From contig CANMKB010000001.1 of the NCBI GenBank assembly GCA_947498415.1, positions 62,001 through 126,000 of the forward strand: DNA of 64,000 nucleotides, read 5' to 3'. The translations under genes were made by a program, and so were the position numbers. Source of the stretch: an uncultured Paracoccaceae bacterium. GTDB taxonomy: Bacteria; Pseudomonadota; Alphaproteobacteria; Rhodobacterales; Rhodobacteraceae. This document shows positions 7,486 through 16,672 of the stretch, piece after piece (positions within the stretch are counted from its first letter, which is position 1; the number at the start of each line of letters is the position of its first letter). The notes beneath the pieces were generated by a model. It saw nothing but the letters and a program-made list of their open reading frames with translations. It was not told the DNA's origin and searched no databases.

Positions 7486-8847
7486 TTAGCTTCCAGGGAT
7501 CAGGATCGTCGACAGTGCGGGCACCAGCGACACGATGATCCAAACTGTGAGCAAAGACAGCAGGTATGGCACCGTATACCGCAGAAGTCTGAAATAGGGC
7601 ACCCCTGTAACGCCAGAGGCCACATAGAGGTTCAGACCATAGGGCGGTGTGATAAATCCGATGGATGCACCCACCAAGAAAATTACGCCAAACTGTACCG
7701 GCTCGACGCCAACAGAATGTGCAATCGGGGCCAAGATCGGGGCAAGGATGATCGTCACAGGCAGAGATTCAAGAACCATGCCAGCGACAAATACAATCGC
7801 CATCGAAGTAAACAGAACGGCATAGTATCCGCCCATGCCGCGCACAAAACCCCCGATGATTTCTTGGGCCCCAAGCACCGAGAGGATCTGTTGCATCACA
7901 ACCGAAACCGCAATGAGAGGCGCCAAAATGCCGGCAATCTGTGCAGAGCGCATGGTGATCGAAGGCACTTCCCAAGGGGTGAACCCTTTGACGACCAGAT
8001 ACTCAGCAATGCCACGCTCTTTAAAGTCACGATCTTCCGAAGGTGACCCCATCAGTTTGAAAATCGGCAGCGAAACAAAGCCCACGATGATACAGAATCC
8101 AACGGTTACACCGGCGGCTTCGGTCGGTGAGAATTTACCAGTGTAAATACCCCAGAGAACCAACCCGATCGCAAAAAAGCCTAGCCACGCGCCGACGGCT
8201 GTTTTAAACACGCGGCCAAATTGTAGCTTGATCAGATAGCCCCAGCCATTTTTGGTGCAAATGACAAACGCCACCAACATCATCGCCCCAACCATCATGG
8301 TGCCCGGAATGATCCCAGCGACAAACAGTTCTGAAATCGGCAAGTTCAGCAAAAATCCGTAAACGATAAAGATGATTGATGGCGGAATGATGATACCAAC
8401 GGTACCACCTGCCGCAGCTGTAGCCGCAGAAAAGCGTTCGTCATATCCACCCTTCACCATTTCAGGGTGAAGCATCGAACCGATGGTTGCCGTCGTTGCC
8501 GAATTCGAGCCCGAAATCGCAGCAAACAGACCACAGGCGCCGAGCGAAGCCATCGCCAAACCACCGCGCAGCCACCCCAAACAGGAATAGGCAAAATCAG
8601 ACAGCCGTCGCGCAATCCCAGACCGGTTGATCAAATCACCGGTCAGAATAAACAGCGGCATCGCCAGCAAGGCAAACCCATCTGTAAACACGTCAGCAAG
8701 CGCTGATCCTGTGTTAATCAATGGCAATCCGAGCACAAAGCTCATGCCGATGACCCAGTAGCCGATCACAAGAAATACCGGCACACCAAGCATAAAGAAG
8801 AATGTCACCCCAAGTGAGATGATCGTAATCCACGTTCCGTCAGACAT
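7486..8847 (-). CDS. TRAP transporter large permease (DctM)
   Basis: Large membrane subunit of a TRAP carboxylate importer, 453 aa and about 12 hydrophobic segments, including the family pattern GANSATTATIGSMLHPEM-like segment near residue 100 and GFITPPYGLNLYVASG near the C terminus. The frame extends ten codons upstream, but the ATG at 8847 sits behind GGAGGGACC and is the natural start. It lies 10 bases after the small permease and would form the sodium-driven translocation unit with it. The substrate is not evident; it may feed the GMC dehydrogenase encoded divergently. Confidence 0.92.
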   Translation of the reverse strand: MSDGTWITIISLGVTFFFMLGVPVFLVIGYWVIGMSFVLGLPLINTGSALADVFTDGFALLAMPLFILTGDLINRSGIARRLSDFAYSCLGWLRGGLAMASLGACGLFAAISGSNSATTATIGSMLHPEMVKGGYDERFSAATAAAGGTVGIIIPPSIIFIVYGFLLNLPISELFVAGIIPGTMMVGAMMLVAFVICTKNGWGYLIKLQFGRVFKTAVGAWLGFFAIGLVLWGIYTGKFSPTEAAGVTVGFCIIVGFVSLPIFKLMGSPSEDRDFKERGIAEYLVVKGFTPWEVPSITMRSAQIAGILAPLIAVSVVMQQILSVLGAQEIIGGFVRGMGGYYAVLFTSMAIVFVAGMVLESLPVTIILAPILAPIAHSVGVEPVQFGVIFLVGASIGFITPPYGLNLYVASGVTGVPYFRLLRYTVPYLLSLLTVWIIVSLVPALSTILIPGS

Positions 8848-8857
8848 TGGTCCCTCC

Positions 8858-9526
8858 TTATCCTTCGCCGATTGCAACTGCTTTGATCAGCGGCTCACCG
8901 CTGCGCAGATTTTTAATGTCGTCGATGTAGTTTTCCATGGCGCGTGCCGCGATCAGCACAAAGGCCAGCGGTACAGAAATCAGGAACCACCACTGAAGGA
9001 TGTTGTCTGTTCCAAGTAGGATTTGGAAGTTTGCAGCAGAGTTTGCGGCGACTTGCGTCGAGGTCGTGATCACAACCCAGCTAAAGCCCAGCCACAGCAC
9101 AAAATCGAGTGTCAGGCAGGTAAACTGCAAGGCGCGGGGCATGTTTGCCCGAAATTCAGCAAAAGCAAGGTGTGTGCGCAACTTCACGTTATAGGCACAG
9201 CCGAACCACGTCATGATCAGAAACAAGAAGGGCGGCAGTGTTGTTGACCATGGGGCCTGTACGTTCAACACAAACCGGCGGAACACCTCTACGAAAATGA
9301 TCGCACCAATCAAAAGGTACGTCGACACCATGATCGTTGATTCAAAGTTCCGCTCTGCCCAAGGAATACGCTTGTAAATGGCAACAAAAAAGGCGCCGCC
9401 TAAAAGCGTGACAAGCGCGCCCATGACCCATGCTGCATCTGATTTCAATGCCTCGCTCATCTCCCACGCATCGTTGGATGCAAAGGCACTGATGATGTTG
9501 AGCATATCGTTGACAATATTAGCCAT
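8858..9526 (-). CDS. TRAP transporter small permease (DctQ)
   Basis: Small membrane subunit of the TRAP transporter, 222 aa with about four hydrophobic segments (for example GALVTLLGGAFFVAIY, STYLLIGAIIFVEVF, LTLDFVLWLGFSWVVI and WWFLISVPLAFVLIAA). It is somewhat longer than the usual 160-190 aa because of an N-terminal extension of about 35 residues. It sits between the binding protein and dctM, and pairs with the latter. Confidence 0.88.
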   Translation of the reverse strand: MANIVNDMLNIISAFASNDAWEMSEALKSDAAWVMGALVTLLGGAFFVAIYKRIPWAERNFESTIMVSTYLLIGAIIFVEVFRRFVLNVQAPWSTTLPPFLFLIMTWFGCAYNVKLRTHLAFAEFRANMPRALQFTCLTLDFVLWLGFSWVVITTSTQVAANSAANFQILLGTDNILQWWFLISVPLAFVLIAARAMENYIDDIKNLRSGEPLIKAVAIGEG

Positions 9527-9587
9527 TATCCGTCTCCTCCCTGAGACCGAGCCTAACGCATTTGACTGTTATCGCGAGAAAAAATGA

Positions 9588-9614
9588 TGGCGGCAGGTCA
9601 AAAGCCCGCCGCCA
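9588..9614 (-). terminator. Attenuator hairpin after dctP
   Basis: A 10-bp stem with one mismatch (TGGCGGCAGG at 9588-9597 with CCCGCCGCCA at 9605-9614) follows the stop of dctP. Read leftward it is succeeded within four bases by TTTTTT (A-run at 9579-9584). It should terminate part of the transcription between the binding-protein gene and the permease genes. Confidence 0.65.
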
Positions 9615-9627
9615 CACGTTAACTAAA

Positions 9628-10860
9628 TTAGGCCTTCCACCAGCGGCGAGGCTCAACATTTTCTGGCTTCATATTCGCGTCCACTTCGCGCGCAACACGG
9701 TGCAGTTCGGTGTAGGTGTCTACGCCGCCAGCCCATTTGTTGATGCGCTCACGCCATTGTTCCCAAGCCGCCGGCTGGAACTCTGGAGAACACATTTCTT
9801 CAGCCATCTTGATCTGGTCATCTGCCAGGAATGCTGGACGCACGTTATGTTCGTCAAACAATGTGCCAGGCATAACCGGATCAGAGAAACCAACGGTCTT
9901 AACAAGCGCTGCTTCGTTCGCTGCTTGAACGTGAACCTGCGCAAGGTAAGACGATTCCATCACTGCGTCTTGCAGATGGCCGTCAAGGCTATCGAATACT
10001 TTTGCAGACATCGAGGTGTGCTCGGTACCGCAGAAGAATTTCAGATCAACAGACTGAGAAACAACTGGTGACATGTTGGCATATGCAACCGCAGACGCCC
10101 ATGTTTCTGCACCATCGATGAGGCCTGTTTTCAGACCATCAAGTGTCTCTTCCCAAGCAACCGGAACCGGGTTCAGGTTCAAAAGCTGCATCGCAATGCG
10201 GCCTAGCTGCGTACCTGTGACGCGGTTTTTGGTTCCGAACAGCTCTTCCAACTTGGTCACAGTTGGTTTGTCTGCAAAGTTCGCACCCATTTGTAGGCCG
10301 CGCAATTCACAGTGGCTGAATAGGAATTTCAGACCGTGACGCTTTTCTAGCGGATCGCGCAGAATTTTGTTGGATTCTGGGCTGTACAGGAAGTGGTACT
10401 GAGACGCACGACCTGGGAAAACATAGGCGTAGTCCAGAACGTTTAGGAATGGTGCCCCACCTGCTGAGTTCTGCGTGGACGCGGCGTAGATATCGATAAT
10501 ACCGTTCTGTGTTTTTTCAACGCAAGACAGCTGACCACAGATTTGGTTATCACCGATGAATTCAACGCGAATCTCACCGTCAGTACGTGATTCAAGGTCG
10601 CGCGCAAATTCGAGACACCCGGCACGTTCGATGAGCAGATTGCGTGCGTTAAAGCCTGCCGCACCAAATTTTAAGGTATGTTTAGCTTCTTTCGCGTAAC
10701 GCTTTTCGTATGTCGATTCGACTGCTTTTGCGAGCGATGGCAGCGTTACCGTACCGGTAAACGCACCAGCTGCTAGCAAAGTCGAGGACATGCCGTAGCG
10801 GCCCGCGATCTTAAAGAGATCGCGACGCGAAATCCCACTGAGCTTGTCAGAGACTTTCAT
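9628..10860 (-). CDS. TRAP transporter substrate-binding protein (DctP)
   Basis: Periplasmic binding subunit of the TRAP importer, 410 aa. The N terminus has a twin-arginine-type signal (SRRDLFKIAG near residues 11-20 followed by a hydrophobic stretch ending SLAKA), so it may be exported folded. The ATG at 10860 follows GGGAGGAAAG and is preferred to upstream in-frame starts. It is first in the operon dctP-dctQ-dctM-iclR and is separated from dctQ by a terminator-like hairpin. It is divergent from a GMC oxidoreductase, which suggests an alcohol- or hydroxy-containing ligand, but this is a guess. Confidence 0.88.
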   Translation of the reverse strand: MKVSDKLSGISRRDLFKIAGRYGMSSTLLAAGAFTGTVTLPSLAKAVESTYEKRYAKEAKHTLKFGAAGFNARNLLIERAGCLEFARDLESRTDGEIRVEFIGDNQICGQLSCVEKTQNGIIDIYAASTQNSAGGAPFLNVLDYAYVFPGRASQYHFLYSPESNKILRDPLEKRHGLKFLFSHCELRGLQMGANFADKPTVTKLEELFGTKNRVTGTQLGRIAMQLLNLNPVPVAWEETLDGLKTGLIDGAETWASAVAYANMSPVVSQSVDLKFFCGTEHTSMSAKVFDSLDGHLQDAVMESSYLAQVHVQAANEAALVKTVGFSDPVMPGTLFDEHNVRPAFLADDQIKMAEEMCSPEFQPAAWEQWRERINKWAGGVDTYTELHRVAREVDANMKPENVEPRRWWKA

Positions 10861-10976
10861 GAACTTTCCTCCCATGTTCATAATTTTTGAGACTTGCAGT
10901 ATCATTTTTATTGAATTATTGATTGTAACGCAAGTAAAACATCCGAATTAACTTGAAGTCTGGGGAGGAGGCGCGG

Positions 10977-12605
10977 ATGAATCAGAAAAGTGCTGATTAT
11001 ATCGTGGTTGGCGGAGGCTCAGCGGGCTGCGTTCTCGCAAACCGACTGAGCGCAAATTCTGCGAACCGTGTCATCCTTCTTGAAGCAGGCGGTCGCGATT
11101 GGAATCCATGGATTCACATCCCCGTTGGCTACTTTAAGACCATTCACAACCCATCTGTGGACTGGTGCTACAAGACAGAGCCAGACCCCGGCCTAAATGG
11201 CCGTTCGATTGAATGGCCACGTGGCAAAGTTTTGGGTGGCTCTTCTTCCTTGAACGGGCTTTTGTATGTTCGTGGACAACCGCAAGACTATGATCGCTGG
11301 GCCCAAATGGGCAACGCCGGTTGGTCTTGGGACGATATTCTTCCCTTATTTAAACGTGCAGAAAACAATGAGCGTGGCGCGGATGAATTCCACGGCGACA
11401 AGGGCCCGCTTTCTGTGTCAAACATGCGGATTCAGCGCCCTATTACAGATGCATGGGTCGCGGCGGCGCAGGCAGCAGGCTATCCATTTAACCCGGACTA
11501 CAACGGTGCAACCCAAGAAGGCGTCGGCTTTTTCCAACTTACATCCAAGAACGGTCGGCGGTGTAGCTCGGCAGTTGCGTATCTGAACCCAGTCAAAGAT
11601 CGCGAAAACCTTGAAATCATCACACACGCGCTTGTCGAAAAAGTGGAGCTTGATGGTTCTAAGGCAACGGGTGTGACTTATCGTGACCGCAACGGATCAT
11701 CCCATACAATTCGCGCAAACCAAGAGATTGTACTTTGCGGCGGAGCTATCAATTCTCCACAAATCCTGATGCTTTCTGGCATCGGCGAAGCGGAACAGCT
11801 GAAAGAAAACGGCATTGAGGTAAAGCAAGACCTGCCCGGCGTTGGTAAAAATATGCAAGACCACTTGCAGGCGCGTCTTGTGTATAAATGCAATGAACCA
11901 ACCTTGAATGATGAAGTGCGAACGCTCTTTGGGCAGGCCAAGATCGCACTAAAATACGCGATGTTCCGGGCTGGCCCGATGACCATGGCAGCAAGTCTTG
12001 CGACGGGTTTTATGAAAACCCGCGATGACTTGGAAACACCTGACATTCAGTTCCATGTTCAACCACTCTCTGCCGAAAACCCTGGCAAAGGTGCCGATCC
12101 CTTCTCTGCTTTCACAATGTCTGTGTGCCAGTTGCGACCTGAAAGTAAGGGCGAGATTCGGATCGTCTCGAATGAGCCGACGGTCTATCCGAAAATCATC
12201 CCAAACTATCTGTCTACAAAAACAGACTGCGATACCGTGGTCGCAGGTGTTCAGATTGCACGCAAGATTGCGCGGCATGCCCCTTTGACGTCCAAAATTT
12301 CCGAAGAGTTCCGGCCGCACTCGTCATTGGAATTGGATGATTACGATGCAACTTTGGATTGGGCTCGCAACAACACCGCATCAATTTATCACCCCACCGG
12401 CACCTGCAAGATGGGCAACGATCCGTCGTCGGTCGTAGACGCGCGGTTGCGCGTACACGGCATCACCGGTCTGCGCGTCGCGGACTGTTCCATCATGCCC
12501 GAAATCGTCAGCGGCAACACCAATGCCCCCGCCATCATGATTGGTGAAAAATGCAGTGACCTCATGCTCGAAGACGCAAAGGTTTCTCAAACCGTACCCG
12601 CCTAA
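10977..12605 (+). CDS. GMC-family FAD-dependent alcohol/choline-type dehydrogenase
   Basis: GMC oxidoreductase of 542 aa. It has the N-terminal FAD site [15 protein letters not shown] (residues 10-24) with LLEAGG, the GMC signature around [18 protein letters not shown], and the C-terminal [10 protein letters not shown] plus [14 protein letters not shown] segment with the catalytic His/Asn pair. Members oxidise primary alcohols to aldehydes or acids, as choline dehydrogenase and alkanol dehydrogenases do. The start at 10977 follows GGGGAGGAG by six bases. It is divergent from a TRAP transporter and ends in a clear terminator before a CoA ligase gene. The substrate is unknown; nothing nearby suggests betaine metabolism. 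Confidence 0.9.
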   Translation: MNQKSADYIVVGGGSAGCVLANRLSANSANRVILLEAGGRDWNPWIHIPVGYFKTIHNPSVDWCYKTEPDPGLNGRSIEWPRGKVLGGSSSLNGLLYVRGQPQDYDRWAQMGNAGWSWDDILPLFKRAENNERGADEFHGDKGPLSVSNMRIQRPITDAWVAAAQAAGYPFNPDYNGATQEGVGFFQLTSKNGRRCSSAVAYLNPVKDRENLEIITHALVEKVELDGSKATGVTYRDRNGSSHTIRANQEIVLCGGAINSPQILMLSGIGEAEQLKENGIEVKQDLPGVGKNMQDHLQARLVYKCNEPTLNDEVRTLFGQAKIALKYAMFRAGPMTMAASLATGFMKTRDDLETPDIQFHVQPLSAENPGKGADPFSAFTMSVCQLRPESKGEIRIVSNEPTVYPKIIPNYLSTKTDCDTVVAGVQIARKIARHAPLTSKISEEFRPHSSLELDDYDATLDWARNNTASIYHPTGTCKMGNDPSSVVDARLRVHGITGLRVADCSIMPEIVSGNTNAPAIMIGEKCSDLMLEDAKVSQTVPA

Positions 12606-12638
12606 GCTGCCCCTACCCCTTTTCATAGGGTGCAGTAT

Positions 12639-12678
12639 TGCCCCTTCGCCTCCGTCCATTGGCGATGGGGCATTTTTT
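12639..12678 (+). terminator. Rho-independent terminator after GMC oxidoreductase
   Basis: TGCCCC (12639-12644) pairs with GGGGCA (12667-12672), continued by CGCC/GGCG, with a run of six T at 12673-12678. It separates the GMC gene from the CoA ligase, so these two are probably transcribed independently. Confidence 0.85.
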
Positions 12679-12804
12679 GTGCTGCGTTGACGATATAGGG
12701 CGTTCTTCGGATAGGAATTTGGGATTGGGATGCTAAAGCTAGTGGCACCGGAACATTGCCCTGAACCGACGTAAAACTTTTTCAGACCCGTGAGATCGAA
12801 AGAA

Positions 12805-14301
12805 ATGCCAAACCCACTCTATGACGCCCTATTCGCACCACATGCCGAAAATACGGCAACGTTCTTAGCGACCGATGATGGCACATCTGTCACCTATGCG
12901 TCTTTTGTCAAACGCGCGGCACAGATTGCGCATGTACTGGTGGATTGCGGCGTAACTCCCGGTGATCGCGTGGTCGCGCAAGCGCCGAAAGTTGTTGATA
13001 CAATTGCGCTATACGCTGCGTGCGTTCAGACGGGCGCGGTCTATCTTCCGCTTAACACGGCATATACTCAGGCTGAGTTAAACTATTTTGTCCAAGACGC
13101 CACGCCGACTGTCATCGTATGCGATGCGTCTGACGAAAAGAGTGTGAAATCTCTGGGGTTTAGTGCCGCCACCGTGCTCACATTGGCAGCCGACGGGTCG
13201 GGCAGCCTAAGCCTTGCAGCCAACGGTCAACCGGGGAATTTTCAGACGGTCGAACGCAGTAACAACGATCTTGCTGCGCTGCTCTACACATCAGGCACAA
13301 CTGGGCGATCCAAAGGGGCAATGATGTCCCACGCAAATCTGCTTTCAAATGCAAAAGTTCTGGTCGACCACTGGCACATCCAAGCCTCTGACCGCCTCAT
13401 TCATGCGCTCCCGATCTTTCACACGCATGGCCTGTTTGTTGCGCTCAACACGTCACTGTTGGTTGGTAGCGAAGTCCTTTTGATGCAGCGTTTTGATCTG
13501 GATACGATCATCACCGAAATCCCGCGCTCAACACTAATGATGGGCGTACCAACGTTCTACACGCGCCTTTTAAGTGATGTGCGCCTTACCCCCCAGCTTT
13601 GCGATAGCTTCCGCCTTTTCATCTCTGGCAGCGCCCCGCTTCTGGCAGAAACACACACAGAGTTTGAACAGCGAACGGGCCATCGTATTCTTGAACGATA
13701 TGGCATGACAGAAACGAATATGATCACCTCAAACCCATACACCGGGGACCGTGTCGCAGGCACTGTGGGCTTTGCGCTGCCTAACGAAGAGGTACGCATT
13801 ATGCACAGCGGCCGTGAAGTATCCCCCGGCGAAATCGGAATCATCGAAGTGCGCGGCGAAAATGTATTTCAGGGCTATTGGAAAATGCCTGAAAAAACCA
13901 AAGAAGAGCTGCAGGACAATGGTTTTTTCATCACAGGCGATTTAGCCAAACAAGATGAAACCGGACGCATCACAATCGTCGGGCGGGCCAAAGATCTTAT
14001 TATTTCAGGCGGTTACAACATATACCCAAAAGAAATAGAGGACGTACTGAACGACATAAACGGCGTTCTTGAAAGCGCGGTGATTGGCGTGCCACATGCC
14101 GACTTTGGCGAAAGCGTCGTGGCGGTTATTGTCCCCGAAGATGAAAAACTGAGCGATGCCGCACTGAAATCTGCGGTTGAAACGCAGCTTGCAACCTTCA
14201 AACATCCACGTCGATACATCCAGATCGACAGTCTGCCGCGCAACTCAATGGGCAAGGTTCAAAAAAACATTCTTCGGGAACAATACGGTGCTGAGGCCTG
14301 A
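12805..14301 (+). CDS. Malonyl-CoA synthetase-like acyl-CoA ligase (MatB type)
   Basis: AMP-forming ligase of 498 aa. Signatures: LLYTSGTTGRSKGAMMSH (ATP loop, about residue 155), YGMTETNM, GDLAKQDETGRITIVGRAKD with the hinge, and SMGKVQK with the C-terminal catalytic lysine. The opening NPLYDALF and overall length match MatB malonyl-CoA synthetases of alphaproteobacteria. Members activate malonate or methylmalonate with ATP and CoA. No malonyl-CoA decarboxylase is nearby. A GTG lies five codons upstream; the ATG at 12805 begins at the conserved N terminus. A 7-bp hairpin covers the stop codon. Confidence 0.8.
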   Translation: MPNPLYDALFAPHAENTATFLATDDGTSVTYASFVKRAAQIAHVLVDCGVTPGDRVVAQAPKVVDTIALYAACVQTGAVYLPLNTAYTQAELNYFVQDATPTVIVCDASDEKSVKSLGFSAATVLTLAADGSGSLSLAANGQPGNFQTVERSNNDLAALLYTSGTTGRSKGAMMSHANLLSNAKVLVDHWHIQASDRLIHALPIFHTHGLFVALNTSLLVGSEVLLMQRFDLDTIITEIPRSTLMMGVPTFYTRLLSDVRLTPQLCDSFRLFISGSAPLLAETHTEFEQRTGHRILERYGMTETNMITSNPYTGDRVAGTVGFALPNEEVRIMHSGREVSPGEIGIIEVRGENVFQGYWKMPEKTKEELQDNGFFITGDLAKQDETGRITIVGRAKDLIISGGYNIYPKEIEDVLNDINGVLESAVIGVPHADFGESVVAVIVPEDEKLSDAALKSAVETQLATFKHPRRYIQIDSLPRNSMGKVQKNILREQYGAEA

Positions 14302-14312
14302 TTGATCAGGCC
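14295..14312. terminator. Small convergent hairpin at the end of the CoA ligase gene
   Basis: GGCCTGA (14295-14301) and TCAGGCC (14306-14312) with a four-base loop overlap the stop codon of the ligase, between it and the convergent pseudoazurin gene. There is no T-tract. Confidence 0.4.
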
Positions 14313-14326
14313 GAAGCGTGGCTACT

Positions 14327-14794
14327 CTACGCAAGCTCTTTCAGCAAACCACGAAACGCCCCTCGAGCCTCTCCTGGGTGACGCACCTTTTTGACCTGGC
14401 TTAAATTAGAAAGATCAGCGCCGACGACGATCAGTCCGACCATACCCCACTCGTAATGAGGCACACAGATGTGGCCATAGATGCCGGGCACTTTGAACTC
14501 GACGGTCAATTCTTGATCAATCGCTCCATTCCAAGGCTCAGCGCCCTCTGGGATCATCCCGCGTTTAGAGGCAGAGTTATGGCCTGCATCTGTCGCAAGA
14601 AACGTGACCGTATCCCCGACATTCACATGCAGGAAGGCCGGTTCAAACACATTTGGCGTGTTGTCGTCTCCACAACCCGCATTCAGCATAAGTATGCTGT
14701 GATGGCCGCCCTCTGATGTTGGCAATGGACAGGCAACGGCGGTTGTCCCGGCCAAGGACGCCATGGACAGTACAAAATTACGACGCGTAAGCAT
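14327..14794 (-). CDS. Pseudoazurin-type blue copper protein
   Basis: Cupredoxin precursor of 155 aa. It begins MLTRRNFVLSMASLAGTTAVA, an RR-containing export signal, so the protein is periplasmic. All four type-1 copper ligands of pseudoazurin are visible: His72 (DAGHNS), Cys110 and His113 (CVPHY) and Met118 (WGM). The ATG at 14794 lies inside the 3' end of the ABC ATPase gene (17-base overlap), making it the fourth gene of the leftward importer operon. Pseudoazurins usually shuttle electrons to nitrite or nitrous-oxide reductases; here none is nearby and the link to an importer is unusual. Confidence 0.88.
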   Translation of the reverse strand: MLTRRNFVLSMASLAGTTAVACPLPTSEGGHHSILMLNAGCGDDNTPNVFEPAFLHVNVGDTVTFLATDAGHNSASKRGMIPEGAEPWNGAIDQELTVEFKVPGIYGHICVPHYEWGMVGLIVVGADLSNLSQVKKVRHPGEARGAFRGLLKELA

Positions 14795-15551
14795 GAACCA
14801 GCAAATCCTCCCTTGGTCCGGTGGAAAGTTCGATGTCGACCCCGTAGATCTCTGCGATCTTGGGATCGCGCAGCACCTCATCCGGGCGGCCCTGGGCAAG
14901 AATCTCGCCTTTGCCAATAAGGATCAGGTGATCTGCAAAGTGCGCAGCCAAATTGAGGTCATGCAGCGCGACCATTCCAATGGCGTCACGGTTTTTGATT
15001 GCCTCACGGATTCGGCTAAGCACCTGCAATTGGTGTCGCAGATCGAGCGCCGAAGTAGGCTCATCAAACAGATAGGCTTCTGATTGCCGCACAAGCGCCT
15101 GCACCACAGACACCATTTGCGCCTGCCCACCAGAGAGTTCGCCAACGTAAGCCTCTGCCAGATGCCCAATCCCGCCGGCGTCCAAAGCACGCGCAACGGC
15201 TTTTGTGTCATCATCGCTGACACGCCAACCGCGCAGCTGTTTCTGCGCCATCATCACAACGTCAAACACAGTCAAAGCAGCGTTGGCTGCAAAGAACTGC
15301 GGCATAAAACAGACACGGCGCAGGCGCTCTTGGCCAGACAAAGTCGAAAGGTCGGTATCGTTCAAAGTGACCGAGCTATCTCTCGACGTGTTGAGGCCCG
15401 CAATACACTTGAACAGTGTGGATTTACCCGCGGCGTTCGGACCGATCAGGGCCGTCAACTGCCCTTTTTGCAGTGTGTCAAAGGCGACGTCTTTTAAAAT
15501 ATGGTGGGAGCCATAAGAGAAATTCAGGTTTTTGACAGTCAGCCCGCTCAT
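14778..15551 (-). CDS. FecE/BtuD-type ABC transporter ATP-binding protein
   Basis: ATPase of 257 aa for a FecCD-type importer. It has Walker A GPNAAGKST (residues ~36-44), the LSGGQAQM signature, Walker B AYLFDEPTSALD and the His loop VALHDLNLAAHFAD. Its ATG overlaps the permease stop by four bases. A much longer open frame upstream is only a shadow of the permease gene. The operon order is binding protein, permease, ATPase, pseudoazurin. Confidence 0.9.
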   Translation of the reverse strand: MSGLTVKNLNFSYGSHHILKDVAFDTLQKGQLTALIGPNAAGKSTLFKCIAGLNTSRDSSVTLNDTDLSTLSGQERLRRVCFMPQFFAANAALTVFDVVMMAQKQLRGWRVSDDDTKAVARALDAGGIGHLAEAYVGELSGGQAQMVSVVQALVRQSEAYLFDEPTSALDLRHQLQVLSRIREAIKNRDAIGMVALHDLNLAAHFADHLILIGKGEILAQGRPDEVLRDPKIAEIYGVDIELSTGPREDLLVHAYAS

Positions 15552-16621
15552 TGCCAGTGCCTCTTGCGTTGACCCATGATCAGGACAATGAAAAACGGAA
15601 TACCGATCAGGGATGTGATCATGCCGATCGGATAGACGATGCCTGGCGTGATGGCCTTTGAGGCGATTGAGGTGCCCGACAGGATCAAAGCGCCCGCGAG
15701 GGCCGAGAATGGCAAGAAGCCACGTTGATCTTCGCCAACGATCATCCTTGCGATATGCGGCCCAACGAGGCCCACAAAGGCAATCGCGCCGACAAAGGAT
15801 ACGGCAACCGCCGCCAAAAGGGACACACCCGCCAGAACAGTTAAGCGCAAGAAGGACACGTTCACACCAAGCGCCGCGGCCTTCTCTTCGCCCATGCGTA
15901 AGGCTGTCAAAGCCCATGTTTTGCGAACGAAATAAGGCAGCACAATCAGCAGAACGACCAGACAGATACCGACTTTTGGCCAAGTCGCGCGGGCCAACGA
16001 ACCCATCTGCCAAAAGACCAGCTGCGCCAACTGTATCTCAGAGGCGCCATATTGGAGGAAAGACAGCAGCGCGTTGAAGGTAAACAACATCGCGATACCA
16101 ACGAGGATCATCGCCTCCGGAGAAACACCCCGCAGGCGGGTGAAGGCAAAGAGCGTCAGTGACGTGCCCATCGCGACGATGAAGGCGTTGACCGTCACAA
16201 ACAGAGACCCGACGCCCGGAATAACGGACCACCCCAGCACAATCGCCAATGCCGCACCAAAGCTAGCAGCAGAAGAGAGACCCAAGGTAAATGGGTCAGC
16301 CAAAGGATTGTTTAAAATGGTTTGCATCTCAGCCCCTGCCGCACCCAGCATGGCACCGACAACAACGGCCAAAAGGGCAACAGGGAGACGCAGATCCCAG
16401 ATGATCACGCTCTCTTTGGAAGAGGCAACGGAAGGATCGAAGATGACATGTATCGTGCGCAGAAAGCTTAGATCTGCGGGGCCCGTGATGACATCTATAA
16501 CAACGGTACAAAACAGCACAGTCGCCGCGACGCAGACAAGCAGAAACCGTTTCAAGTTGCGCTTGCGATAGCCAATGGCCAAGGCATCAGCCACGCTGGG
16601 CTGGAGAGTTTGATCAGACAT
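15548..16621 (-). CDS. FecCD-family ABC transporter permease
   Basis: Integral membrane permease of 357 aa with about ten hydrophobic segments. The family pattern is clear: MLGAAGAEMQTILNNPLADPFTLGLSS-type block near residue 93, GVSPEAMILVGIA, and the coupling-helix region AFVGLVGPHIARMIVG. Such permeases work as homodimers in importers for siderophore-iron, haem, cobalamin or metal complexes. It is separated from the binding-protein gene by a very stable hairpin and coupled to the ATPase gene by a four-base overlap. Confidence 0.92.
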   Translation of the reverse strand: MSDQTLQPSVADALAIGYRKRNLKRFLLVCVAATVLFCTVVIDVITGPADLSFLRTIHVIFDPSVASSKESVIIWDLRLPVALLAVVVGAMLGAAGAEMQTILNNPLADPFTLGLSSAASFGAALAIVLGWSVIPGVGSLFVTVNAFIVAMGTSLTLFAFTRLRGVSPEAMILVGIAMLFTFNALLSFLQYGASEIQLAQLVFWQMGSLARATWPKVGICLVVLLIVLPYFVRKTWALTALRMGEEKAAALGVNVSFLRLTVLAGVSLLAAVAVSFVGAIAFVGLVGPHIARMIVGEDQRGFLPFSALAGALILSGTSIASKAITPGIVYPIGMITSLIGIPFFIVLIMGQRKRHWQ

Positions 16622-16639
16622 GGGAATGCTCTTTCAAGG

Positions 16640-16665
16640 GTCTGCGGCCCCGAAGGGCCGCAGAC
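16640..16665 (-). promoter_or_regulatory. UUCG-capped intercistronic hairpin
   Basis: A perfect 11-bp stem (GTCTGCGGCCC with GGGCCGCAGAC) closes CGAA on the plus strand, which reads UUCG in the leftward mRNA, giving a very stable c(UUCG)g tetraloop. It lies between the binding protein and permease genes and has no T-tract, so it probably protects the upstream message or lowers downstream expression. Confidence 0.6.
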
Positions 16666-16672
16666 AAAACAC

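Noticed and set aside
7354..8046. A 230-codon rightward frame across iclR and dctM
   Set aside because: It is antisense to two well-supported genes and its translation is low-complexity and unrecognisable.
10861..10976. Possible IclR operator in the dctP/GMC divergent region
   Set aside because: Only AT-rich sequence without a clear palindrome is visible.
15552..16013. Upstream extension of the FecE-type ATPase frame
   Set aside because: The extension is a shadow of the permease gene; the real start overlaps the permease stop by four bases.
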